NCBI GenBank assembly: GCA_001600415.1
Contig: BCJX01000023.1
Coordinates: forward strand, 232,256 to 296,255
Source of the DNA: Pascua guehoae
Taxonomy: Eukaryota; Basidiomycota; Tremellomycetes; Trichosporonales; Trichosporonaceae
Length of the DNA stretch: 64,000 nucleotides
Direction of reading: 5' to 3'
Within the stretch, counting starts at the first letter, position 1. Each line of letters begins with the position of its first letter. Positions 1-11,031 of the stretch are shown one piece after another. The position numbers and the translations under genes were made by a program. The notes under the pieces were generated by a model. It saw only the letters and a program-made list of their open reading frames with translations, was not told the DNA's origin and ran no database searches.

Positions 1-2789
1 GGACGCCATGCTGGACCGAGGACACCAGACTAATGCTACAGCAAATCACCGACGTACCCAGGGACGACATTCAGAAACTCTCCCAGGCGAGCCCGTCGAC
101 GCAGCGTGGCGTCAAGGACCTCGAGCTCGCCGCTACCTCACTCTACAAGGCGCTGCTCGCAAAGCGCGACACGGGTAAGTGGTGGTTTCGAGCGCTGCGC
201 TCGAGTGCCCCCATGTGCAGTAGCTGACCCGCAGCAAACGAGGTGGCCGCAACCAGCGAGCACATGAAGGAGTACCAGGACGCATGTACCCAGTTTGCGA
301 CGCGTGTACTGGAGTATCTTGATGTCGCGTACAAACACGAGGTGAGCACAGGTCCCAGCTGGGGCGGCGGTAAACAGTTGTACGGTTGGGCGGAAAGATC
401 CAGCCCCGAGGTCAGGAGATTCCTGCCTGTGGAGCAGGCATGCCCGCCCGGTGGCCAAAGTCTCCAGAGTTTAGATGATCCTTCCATTACCTGCTGGCTC
501 TTCTGCCGCAGTGCTGTCCATTAATTCTCTTTGGCAATCGCTAACATACCAGTCGGACAAGACGCTTGCGGCGTTCCGGAAACTCGAGTCCAAGCAGCAC
601 CTCACGCCCCATGAGCAGCTGGGGGAGGCACTGATGACGTACGAGGGCCTCATCCTGTTCGTCAAGGACATGGACGAGGAGCGCTACAAGAAGCTCTGCA
701 TGGTGAGCTGGGCGGCAATCACGGTAACTCAGCTGACGACAGAACTACATTACGACGATCAGCAAGCTGCACCGTGAGGAAATGAAGGAGATGCTGCAGG
801 CCAACATCCGCGTCCTCATAACTTCAGGGAAGGGTGTGGTGCCTGATGTTTGTGAGTAGCGCAACAGTCCAACCCTCGCTGTGCTGACCGCTCCCAGCAT
901 TCGCGCGCGCTGCTGCTGCCGCACCAAAACCTACCACAGTCGGTGGTGCCCCTGTGCGGTCCAAGACCATGAAGCGCGGAAACTCGAAGACACCACTCAG
1001 GAGCCGTGACGAGCGCTCGGACAAGGTGACAAGAATGGTGTATGAGGTGAGTTGAGGGTACGAGGACCTGCAATGGTTTATCCTTGCACGCTCGGGAGCA
1101 AATAAATGAGAGCTGACGGTACAAGTTGTACTCTGCTGGTATCAGCGAGGTGGTCAACCAAATTGTCACAGAGGACTCGTTTGTTGGCGCGTTCCTTCAC
1201 CTTGCGGACACCGAGTCGACGTTTGCCGACTACATGGAGCTCGACACATATTTCCGCCGCCAGGCAGCGCGGCACGCAAACAAGGGCCTGAGCGCGAGCC
1301 TGGCGCAGATTACGCGCTCGGCCATGGACCTCATGTTCGGTTTTGTCGATGGCGAGTTTAAGAATTGGATTGAAGCTGCCGTGCAACATAATCCTGCGTG
1401 AGTATTGCGTTAGGGATGTCGTCGCGTTTTAGTGCGAGGGACGTAATCGAGGTGGGCGTGATTGCGAGGGTCGCGTCTAGTGTCGATTGCCATTTCGGCA
1501 GCTGGACACATGATCGGGAGGGCGGAGTTTGGAATGGTGGGCAAAGAACCGAGGTAGATGGTGGAGAACACGCGCCGTGCCTGTTACCACGAAAAAGGAA
1601 ATCCCAACAACCGAGAGTCTGACACGCAGTGCCATCGTTGGAGTTATTGGAACCACCGAGCGGCTGCAGCAGGAAGCCGAGGAGGCCGGGACGTCGCTGT
1701 TCCTCACACAGCTGTTTGACAAGCAGCTCGGTCGGCAGCGGCAGGCATTTGATCTATTTGTGGTACGTTAGGCGCAACGCGCACCGTGTGTTTCTGCCAG
1801 AAATGAGGCTAAACTCGTGTCCAGACTGCACAGGTCAAGACCATTGACAACGCGAGGAACTCGATCAAGCGCAAGCGCGGCGTCTTTTACTTTGTGCGGC
1901 ATTTCCCAGCGTTCGTCGAGCGCATCGAGTGCCAGCTCGCAGACTTTGACGACTTGCCGATCCGCAAACGGGTCAACACCGCGTATGAGCGCGTGGTTGC
2001 GTCGGTTCTTGGGTCGCTGCAATATGTGTCCAAGATTGTTGGCGCCGAGGTCAGCTCGGGCGAGGAAAAGGCGCAGGTCTACTTCCACGTCGTCATGATC
2101 GGTGCGTTCTGCGTCTGCCTCGTTGTGTTTCTGGGGGAAATAGGTGCTGACATGGTCTCCAGAAAACCTCCATGTGTTTGTGGAAGAAATGTCCCACCTG
2201 GGCGAGGTGCCTGCGCTGTCCGTGTTTGTGGAGCGTGCGCGGGGGCTGTACGAGGAGAACATGAAGGCGTATGTCAAGATGATGCTGCGGCGCGGCTTCT
2301 CCCGTCTCATGGTGAGTTTTTGCGCGTGATCAAACCCAGAACTGGGTACACAGCAGAGCGCCATATCTGACCACGCAGGACTTTATGGACGGCGTCGACC
2401 GCCTCCTCAAGGCCACCCCCGCCAACGAAGTGTCCATGCACGCAAACTACAACCGCTCGGCGCTGAAAAAGGTGCTCAAAGAGTCGTCGGCAAAGGACAT
2501 GCGCAAGGCGATCGAGGCCATGGCAGGTCGCGTCGACAAGCACTTTTTGCACGAAAACGACTCGGGCCACGGCGTCGTCGGCGTCAACGTCGGCGGCACG
2601 AGCACACACCCCGTCGACCCGGCGTCGGCGGCCCTCGCGGCGTCTGTGTGGCGCGAGATTTCGGGCGTGCTCGCAAAGGAAATCGTGCGCGTGCATGAGA
2701 TTATGAAGAAGAGCTACTCCAACACCGGACTCGCGCTCGAGTACACCCCGCGCGACGTCGAGGCGACGTGTGCAAAGGCCCACAGGTAG
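1..2789 (+). CDS. SEC3: Exocyst complex subunit Sec3, C-terminal part (5' end outside window)
   Basis: Sec3 is a subunit of the exocyst, which tethers secretory vesicles at sites of polarised growth. The reading frame is open from base 3, so the N-terminal part lies upstream. Visible exons, approximately: 1-174, 235-341, 553-702, 743-851, 898-1046, 1126-1397, 1630-1762, 1834-2101, 2163-2311, 2379-2789; phases agree at each junction. Characteristic stretches are LFLTQLFDKQLGRQRQAFDL, the block around FYFVRHFPAF, and a helical C-terminus containing VEEMSHLGEV and NYNRSALKKVLKE, as expected of the Sec3 C-terminal helical-bundle domain. The stop is TAG at 2787-2789. The protein is partial and family assignment rests on remembered motif patterns. 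No frameshift or internal stop was needed for the model. Confidence 0.85.
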
Positions 2790-3822
2790 GGTGGTTAGGG
2801 TGAGGGGGCAGTGTGAGGAAGGAAGGGGCGACGCGGGCGCCCACTGTACGTAGTATACTTAATGCAATGTGCAACTTTCAGATGGCACGGGAGGTGGGGA
2901 AAGCTGTGAGGACTTGGTGGTTGGATGTTCGAGCGGAGTCTCCCGCCCCGAACTCGGAGGCGCTGACAAGATCGGCGAGACCCACGACTCGGACGATTGG
3001 CCCCTGTGCCTGTTGATTGTTGATGACACTGCACTGTGTGATTTCTGATGTAACAGAGTAATCACATTTGCTCGATGACCGGGAGGAAGGGACTGGCGCC
3101 GGACGCGATGGGAACGGTGGCGTGGAAGAGTAAGGAGGATCACCAGGCGCAGACGAGCGGTGAATTTTGCACTTGACCCCCGCAGTCTCGTAGACGGGCC
3201 CCCCTCTGGTTGTTGTTATGTGTCCATGGGTCGAGGGAGATAGGAGGCCGCTCGCGTCGTTGTCGCGACCGTCATCGATGTGGTCCTTCTAGACACCTAG
3301 GCGTACACTCGGCTCTCGTTAAGTGGCAATGTGGAAACGTCCACACCAGAAAGACTCACACATCACCCCCCAAACACTCCAACGTTTGCTCAACCTCATA
3401 ATCGGCATACACGGCCTTGCTAGAAGATCTCCGCCGCCGCTCGACGCACCACGCGGGCCCGCCGGTTCGGTGACCTCTTGATCGGATGTTGGATGCGCGT
3501 CGCCCACTGCACAGGCCCTCGTTGCAGATCCGGATCACATTCACGCACCCGGTGGCACCAGCTTGCGTTTTCAATGCCGAGCACGCACAAGGGGGGCAGG
3601 CCGACCGAGCGCGTCGTTCGTGACTGTGGTCTACGTCAGTGTCCTCGCCTAGGAGGGCGCTCCGCCCAGAGGTTGGAATCGACGAGGTCCTCCGCGGTGT
3701 CGTCTAGACATGGCCCTGGGCCATGTTGTTCCCCTCTGGGACGTGAAGTCGAACAGCTTGCCCGCCGTGGATACACGATCCATGAGGTTGCCAGAGCACT
3801 AAAAGGGCCTGGGTGAGGGGGC

Positions 3823-3872
3823 GGACACGCTGTCGTACTGGACACGCTGTCATCCGGACACGCTGTCGTACT
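3823..3872. repeat. Three tandem 16-17 bp repeats
   Basis: The unit GGACACGCTGTCGTACT occurs at 3823-3839 and 3856-3872, with a variant ending in ATCC between them at 3840-3855. Each unit contains the near-palindrome GACACGCTGTC. No coding role is evident. Confidence 0.85.
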
Positions 3873-4080
3873 GTACCCGCGGACCACGTCTTGTTGCATG
3901 TGGGCAATTGGTGGGCAATTTTTTTATTTATTTTTGGACATGAGCATGACATTGTCAAAGATGCCATCGACGTCCAGATCTCGTGTGGACAAGGGTACCC
4001 GTGGTATGTGTGTCGCGTCGCTCCACTCGGACTCGAGCGGGCTCGGGCTCGTGATGCTGTCTCCGAAGAATGAAGGAGTG

Positions 4081-4116
4081 GAAAGGTGGGGTTGAAAGGT
4101 GGGGTTGAAAGGTGGG
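4081..4116. repeat. 13-bp tandem repeat, nearly three copies
   Basis: The unit GAAAGGTGGGGTT is repeated twice, followed by a partial third copy. It lies in the gene-free stretch downstream of SEC3. Confidence 0.85.
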
Positions 4117-7100
4117 CGTTCGTAATTGATGAAGCTCTTGTTGGAGCGCTGATGGAGTGCCGCATCACATTCCTCACCCACTTCTAGCTGTCGCAGAGCC
4201 CGGGTGAGATGGTGATGATTCCAAAGTCCTGGTGTTGTGCGCTTTACACAACCTGTGTGAGGTGGGTTGCAAGCAAACATTCAATCGCACACACATAAAC
4301 GTCTTCGACTCAAATAGACGTTCGGGGGCGACGTGGCAAACGAAGGAAGTTGCCAGCGATTGATGGTGTCATGGGATGAGACGCCTTAGTAGCTGGTAAC
4401 GAGGGTTGCTAGTGGCGTGTGGCGAGCCCAAGCGAGAGAGCAGTGAGCCCCACCTGGTAGTGTAAGCGAGCTCGCGCTGGTTACATAGGAACGCATCTTC
4501 GCACGCTCGCCGGGTTCGAGACCGGTCCCCTTGCCCTTTTGTCATCTCGCCAAGCTTTCCAAAAGCCACCCTATAGTGCATGCGCAATAATTCCCGCTTC
4601 TTACAGGTTTACCATGGGCATAGGTTGAGAATGCCCTCCTCGACGGTATTCTAGGTTGCCATCTCATAACGATTACCGCGGGTCTGCACTGATAGCAGAG
4701 CCTGGCTTTTGGTGCCGTCCATTGGAGAAGCCCCTCCCATTGCGAGGTGAATACAATGCTGGAGTAGAGGTCGGCGTGTACGGGGATGCAGATATCCCTC
4801 TACTCCTCACGCGCGACAACGATGCGACATTTTTTGTTTCAGCGCGCGATTGTCGCCCAGCAAATGCTGCCTCTGTGCCATAAACGAGCATATCACGTGC
4901 CTCTATGAGAAGCTTTGTAGATCACACGTTCCCGTGGGGAGCAGGACAAGCGCCAAGGAGGTATAGTTCACGTGGACGGACACAATGGCGTGCGGGCTCA
5001 AACGTAGGCAACCGAACGAGGGATAACAAAGGGGGCAGGACACAAAGGTAAGTTGGCATGAGACCGCAATGACGAGATAACAGACAGTGTGCTTGTCGAG
5101 AAGGCTCGGAAAGGCAAGTCACAGTGTCCACATCTGGAGGCAATGCCGTGTAGGTTGCGGTTCGGAGACGAAGCGAGAAAGGGGTGATGCGAGGTATGAG
5201 GAACAGCCGAAGAAGAACGCAAGACGATAACGAGACACAAGCCCACAACGGTCACGGACGAGACACTGTACAGTGGGGCAGAGGCGATAAGAGAGTGGCG
5301 ATAGTAATCGTAATGCCCATGGTCGTCACAGGAGGATTGGTTGGCTTTGGCCAAAGAGATGCGAAAACATGCGGATGTGATGAAGTAGACGTGCACACGA
5401 CAAGACACCGAAGAGATCGGAGGCGAAGAACATCGACCTTTGGCAAATGCCTAAAGAAGCACGGTGGCGTCTCTGAAAGTGGTAAACTCACAATGGCGGC
5501 GGGAGCAATAAGATGCGACCTTGACACCGCCGACGGACTGTTACGTTTGCCGAACATGGTAATCATGCTCGAGCGCCAACACGAGGTAGGTCGGACAAAG
5601 GCCAGAGCTCACAAACTGGGGCAAGAAAAAAAAATACACCAAGCAGAAACAGATGACACCGATCGATTCCTGGCGATCTCGAGGCAAAGGTTGGTTTGGT
5701 GGTGGGCAACGAACGGTGGTGTGTACGACGCTCGGTGATCAATTGTGGCGTTTGGCCCGCGGCAGGGGCATGACACATTCCGCTCATGCTTGCTTTTGAG
5801 CTTCCGCACTCTTATCCTCCCATCCCCTCGACCGGAATACTGTTTGCATGTCCGAGAATTGCGCGCACCAGCTGGTGAACACTACTAGACCAAGACCTGC
5901 GGCAGACATTGGAGCTTGCAGAGCACCAGCCGATGCCACCAGACATTTGTGTCGCGCCGTCCGTCAACTGACGTGTAGGTGGCAGTGGTGGAGCGAATCG
6001 CGGCGACTTCTTTGACAAGGTCCTGGCCTGCGTGGCTGCGGGGTTTGCGCTTCTGGGCTTTCCCTGGGCATTTGGCCGCATCCATGCATCAGCATGCCGG
6101 CATGGTGCATCGGGCCGGCGGTTCACGAGCACCAATGGCAAACCTTGTCCCAAAAGTGACGGCGTGGGTGGAACTGGAGTCTGGGAAGGGAGTACGTGCT
6201 CTACCTCTCGTACATCTCGTCCCTTTGCTGGGCACGCGCGCCCGCTCATCCACCCACCTCACCCTCGCTGTGAGCGCGCACTAAGTGTTCTGATGCATCG
6301 TGTTCTGGGCTTGAGTGCGTGTTGCACCAATTCACGTTTAAGGGAGATCAGTGAAGGGCCGCGGGGGGGGGGGGGAGCGAGCCGTACCTTAGCGTCGGTC
6401 TAACTGCCGGTCTCTGGCCGTTAGGTGGCAATGGAGCCAACTATTCGACGATGATGACGGACGATGACACCAAAAAGCGGGGTGGCGATGGTCCGCCGGA
6501 GCAAGACCGAGCTTGTTGTCCTGACCCCCGCGGCCAGCCCGCGGCTAGTCCACACTTTGACACACGATGCACCTTGGCACCTTGGCAAGGCGATGGAGCG
6601 CAAGGACAAGATCGACATGGGTACATGTGTGTCGGATGATGATGCTCCATGCTCTCCCATGCAGCGCAGCATGTAGGGTTGAGAGTGTATGTAGGGACAA
6701 AGACGGGTGCGGATAATTGAAAGCGGCAGGTGCCAAGTTCGGGTCAGCGGGTAGTAACTTGAGTACAATATCGGAGGAAGGAGGGACGCAGAGTTTTGTT
6801 GCGGGGCGACGCGCCGGACGCGACCGATGCCGAGCCCCCCCAAAGATGCCGACATGGTTGGGGCCAGGGACGACAGGGGTAAAAACCAGCCCCAGCCATG
6901 GAAGTCTTTTGAACCGTGGTAGTCATGAGTAATGCAAATGCGACATGTTTGGTGGTGTGAAAGGCGTGGATGAAACACCCCAAACAGGGCATGACATGAT
7001 GCAAAGACGTGGCCCAGAACAGTAGGAGCAAGGGGGGGGGGGACACGCACTTGGGTTGTGACGTGTCAAGTGTTGAGAGGTCTGGATGTCGGAGCATACT

Positions 7101-8664
7101 TGGCCCTGGTGCCCTTGCGTACCGTACTCTATGGCACCTGGGAGTGAATGGGTGTACGGCAGACGGGTACGAGAAGGTTGTGTGGGTGGTGCAGAAATCT
7201 ACTGTATGCGTGCTTGAATGCCCGTCCTGGCAACGATGACCTCGAGATCCACTCAGACAACTTCGGTTTCGAGGGCCTTGCTCCAGTGGGCCGTTTAGTA
7301 TGCAGAGCGTGGTAACTTGGAAGCGTAAGAGGTAATAAGTTGGGATGGGAGCAGGGGCATTCAATGCATACCCACGTCCCGAATACCCCGAAGTTCATTT
7401 GCCGTGTCGGGCTAGTGCATTGGGAGCTTCGGGGGGGGGTGGCGTGAGGTGGGAGAGAGGGGAGGGGTGGTGGGGCACGGGGTACCCAAGGTACGGGCGG
7501 CTCAAACCCAGGTGACGACCCGTACGTGCACGAGGTCCAGCGGCCAGCGGAATAGTCCGCATGCTCCTTGCTGGCTTCGGAAAGAGTTGCGGTATGCAGC
7601 ACCAGACGCATGAACTCTTGATCTTTGGCCTCCTCTTTCTCTCCCGAGTGCGCTCCAAAGATCTGGTGTAAAGACTTTTTTCGTCTCCTTTACTTGAGAC
7701 GGCAATACACGGCGCCATCCATTCATCCACCCATCCGAGATCAAACACGACACGACTCACACGGCACCTTGAACGACCGCTCGTGGCTCTTGTCAACACC
7801 CCACCACCACCCTACTACTGCGTTGCACCTCGCCGGCAGCTCGCGTTCATTACGGGGGCCAGCATTAGCTCAAAGTTTGGGATTATGCTGGAAGCCGTGT
7901 GGGTGCAATAGGGCAAGCAGGAACGCCAAGTTGTCGGATCGAGTTGGAAGACGAGGCTGGTTGACAAAAGTGGAGCTATTTCAAGTCGTCGACTGTGGTG
8001 TCCACGCCAATACTACTTTTGTTGTTGATTTCAACCTCCCACCCCACCCCAACCCACCCCACCGGCCCCCCACACGTGTCCATTCCGCACCGACCGCTCG
8101 AGTCGCCCCAACAAGCGACCCAACACACGCAACGCCCACGACGAGCCGAGACCAACAGACGTGACTGCATACCGTACCCATATAACCCAGGCGCCCAGGA
8201 TCTCAAAGGCTCCGACCCAGGAAACCGGGCACCAGAGATCTTGCAGGCGACGCGCGCGCCAAAAGCGACGCCAGAAGACACTGAACGCCACCGACGACAA
8301 AGGGCCCCTTCTGTTTGTCTCATCCTGGCTCGACAACCCTCAAAGCAGCCCACCTCGCCCGTCGCCATCCAACGAGCGTCGTTGAACAAACGCCTCTCCC
8401 AGGAGAGACTGCAAGGGAAAGCGTAGGGCGACGCAGACAAGGTGGTGGCGGCCTTGAGTTGTCTCGCATTTATTCCTTGGCACCGATTGGAGCTCTGGAC
8501 CTCTCGCACCAGGAGCACCACGGCGCGTTACCGAGCCACCCATTGCATTTCAATTGCCTGCCTGGGTGGGACGACACACTGCGACTGTTCTTTGGGTCTG
8601 AATGGCCTCGTTTCGCATTCCGAGGCTCGCATTCCTGTTCCCAGTTCCATTCCAACCTCGCCTC

Positions 8665-8689
8665 ATCGTCGTCGTCGTCGTCGTCGTCC
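8665..8689. repeat. TCG trinucleotide microsatellite
   Basis: About eight TCG/GTC units in the probable promoter or leader of the velvet gene. It is potentially length-variable between strains. Confidence 0.85.
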
Positions 8690-8863
8690 TTGTTGTCCCT
8701 CTTCCGTCTTATCAAGCAAGGTTTACAGACTCTTGTGGCGGCACCAAGTGAGGTTGTGACCCGGTCAACACGACGCGAATCTTGCCCGCCTTGTGTCGCG
8801 TCGATCGCGCGATCGCATTATTCATGTAAAAAGCCGACCGACCACCCCGCCCCCGCCTAATTC

Positions 8864-8870
8864 TTATATA
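8864..8870 (+). promoter_or_regulatory. TATA-like element of the velvet gene
   Basis: TTATATA lies about 100 bases before the chosen ATG. A C/T-rich leader typical of fungal 5' ends follows. Confidence 0.4.
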
Positions 8871-8967
8871 CCCCACACCCGACTTTGGACTTTCCAACCC
8901 TCACCACACCATCACCTCCTCCACTTCAATCTTTCCACACCACACCACCCGTCTCGCTGGCCCCGCC

Positions 8968-11031
8968 ATGCCGTCTTCCCAGGCGGCGGCCGGCGACCCC
9001 TCCTCCTCTCGGCCTCGGCCAACAACGGCCCCGGCCAGCACTGGTGCCAGAGCTGGTCCGAGTACAATAGCTTCAGCCACACGCAAGCACTCGCTCCCGT
9101 CGGCCCACCTGCCGCCTGCCAACGCAGAGCAATGGACGCCCGTGGGCTTCTTTCGATCAGGCATGTTTGCAGGCCGGTACATGAGGTGCGTCGTTTGTCT
9201 GTCATCTCGCTCGCTTCACATCGGGGGCATGCTCCATGGGGGCGAGCGAACAAATGCGCAGGCTATCAAAATGTTCTGCGGGACGAGCACATGGTGCAAC
9301 GCACGGTCCTCCGTCTCTGCTCGAGACATCGGTTACCGGACGTACCTACGTATGCTGACAGTCCAGCTTCTGGCTCGAGGTCGCTCAAGAACCAGTCCAC
9401 GGCCGTCGCAAGACGGAAAAGGACCGACGACCACTTGCACCCAGCCCAATCGTCCGGCTCTGGATCCGAAAACACGACAGTGTGGACGGGCCGGGGTCCC
9501 TCATGGACCCTTCGTATGTGTTAGCAACACCGCGGAATGCTGATCGAACAGGGATATTGAAGTTTCACACCTTGTCTGCGCCGCTGACCTGCGGCCATCT
9601 CATTCCGCTACCGCTGCAGCTGGGCAGAGTGAGTCGCGAGACAGTCCTTCACCAGGACCCAGTGGACGCGCGCGCACCCCTTCACCAGCTCGTCTCGCAG
9701 AGGGCTATGCGAAGCGATCGCCGCCGTCTTCTGCTTCTCCTCCCCCAGGGCCCCGCGATCGCGAAGGGCGCTACATTGAAGACCACGATGCGGCGCGCAT
9801 GGTACGGAGCACGTCGCGTTCACGCGAACATCGTCCAACAGTCGGTGACGACACACTTGACACCGAGGGCTCTAGCAGTGGCGCTCGCAGAGCCACCCCT
9901 GGAGCGTCCTCTGCTTCTCGCCCCAGCTCGCGTGGGAGCGAGGGGAGCAGAGGACGACAGCGCAGCAGGCGAGTGGCGAGATCTGAGCCTCTCGGAGACA
10001 GGCCAGGATCAAGCCATGTCACGGGTGCATCTGGGTCAGGCGACATGGCTCGCCACCAACCACAGGGCGGCCGCAATCTTTACGGAAACCTCCACGTCGC
10101 AGGCATTCGCGTTGCAGCTCCAGAAGGAGGGTTGGGTCTGTGGTTTCTGTTTACTGTACGTGCTTTTTTGCTTTGACGTGGCAACGTGACCTCCTCTGGT
10201 GTGCGCACAAGGGGGTTGGCAAGCGCACACAGCAGTGAACGGAATGTGCTAATTTAAACCAGGATCTATGCATCCGAAACGAAGGGAGGTGAGTACCTAA
10301 AGGCTCAACCCTAGGTGACAATGGATACTGGCTAATCCTCACAGCTATTCGCTGCGATTCCGATGTTTCGACATGACCGCCATCAGCCCCGATAGCGACC
10401 CCATGCCTCCTCTCGTCGACTGCCAGAGCGCAGACTTCAAAGTGTATTCTCCCCGCAAGTGCGTCTCGGTCCAGCCTCCTCGGCCCTCCCCCTCTCCCGA
10501 TCACTGACTCGAGCAGTTTCCCCGGTCTGCCTAAACCGACCGAACTTGCGGACCACTTTGCGCGCCAGGGGTACAAGCTTAATACGCGAAAGGTACAGTG
10601 TCTTGGTCATATTTTCTACTCTCAATCGCCGAGATCTCCCTCTCTTTGCTCTGGGTGTCTTCCTCTCATCATTTGTGGGCACGCCACTTATTCCGAATCA
10701 TATCCGCCAGCGGCTACCTGGCTGCTAGGCTGCTGGTATGCTGGATGGCAGTTCCAGTCGAGATTGAGGGAGGCCTTGATTACACGCACGTGACAGGGTG
10801 GCGGTCATCACCAACCGCGACGGACTGTTTCACCATTTTTGGCCTCTGTCCCTTCACTGCCCCTCGCCCAGAACCACCATTCTACGTTACACTCGTAACC
10901 CAATCTTAGAGAGCGCGTTCCTGACCAACTCACAGAACGAGCGCCAGGCTGCTTCCCCCGTGTCCCCGCCAGCAACAGCCGCCGCCGGCGCTCCGTCGCT
11001 TGGCAAGGCCTCGCATACAGAGTCCGCATAG
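8968..11031 (+). CDS. velB: Velvet-domain regulator, VelB-like, with a large domain insertion
   Basis: Velvet proteins are fungal DNA-binding regulators linking development, light response and secondary metabolism. Exons 8968-9185, 9367-9513, 9552-10155, 10263-10288, 10345-10458, 10517-10592 and 10936-11031 join in phase to 426 residues. Velvet signatures: KDRRPLAPSPIVRLWI, then DIEVSHLVCAADLRP, NLYGNLHVAGIRV, DLCIRNEGSYSLRFRCFDM and FKVYSPRNFPGLPKPTELA. About 150 Ser/Pro/Arg-rich residues separate the second and third blocks. A comparable loop interrupts the velvet domain of Aspergillus VelB, so I favour VelB over VeA or VosA. The N-terminus (about 70 residues) and the tail are low-complexity. 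The last intron (343 nt) is long for this genome, so the terminal exon is the least certain part. The start is the first ATG after the TATA-like element and C/T-rich leader. Confidence 0.85.

Larger units (their letters stand above)
2790..8967. other. Long region without a recognisable gene (about 6.2 kb)
   Basis: Between SEC3 and the velvet gene I find only short overlapping frames on both strands, none resembling a known family and none extendable through convincing splice sites. The stretch holds several simple repeats (listed separately) and G-runs of about 12-14 bases near 6362 and 7031. The last part, from about 8600, is pyrimidine-rich and is probably the promoter and 5' leader of the velvet gene. 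Long upstream regions are common for developmental regulators, but unrecognised non-coding RNAs or fast-evolving genes cannot be excluded. Confidence 0.5.

Noticed and set aside
4440..4545. tRNA-like segment around CCGGGTTCGAGACCGG
   Set aside because: The hairpin has a 4-bp stem and an 8-base loop, not a T arm, and no matching acceptor stem was found.
5184..5738. 184-codon open frame (+)
   Set aside because: Low-complexity, Arg/Asp-rich, overlapped by equally long frames on the other strand, and no splice or promoter context.
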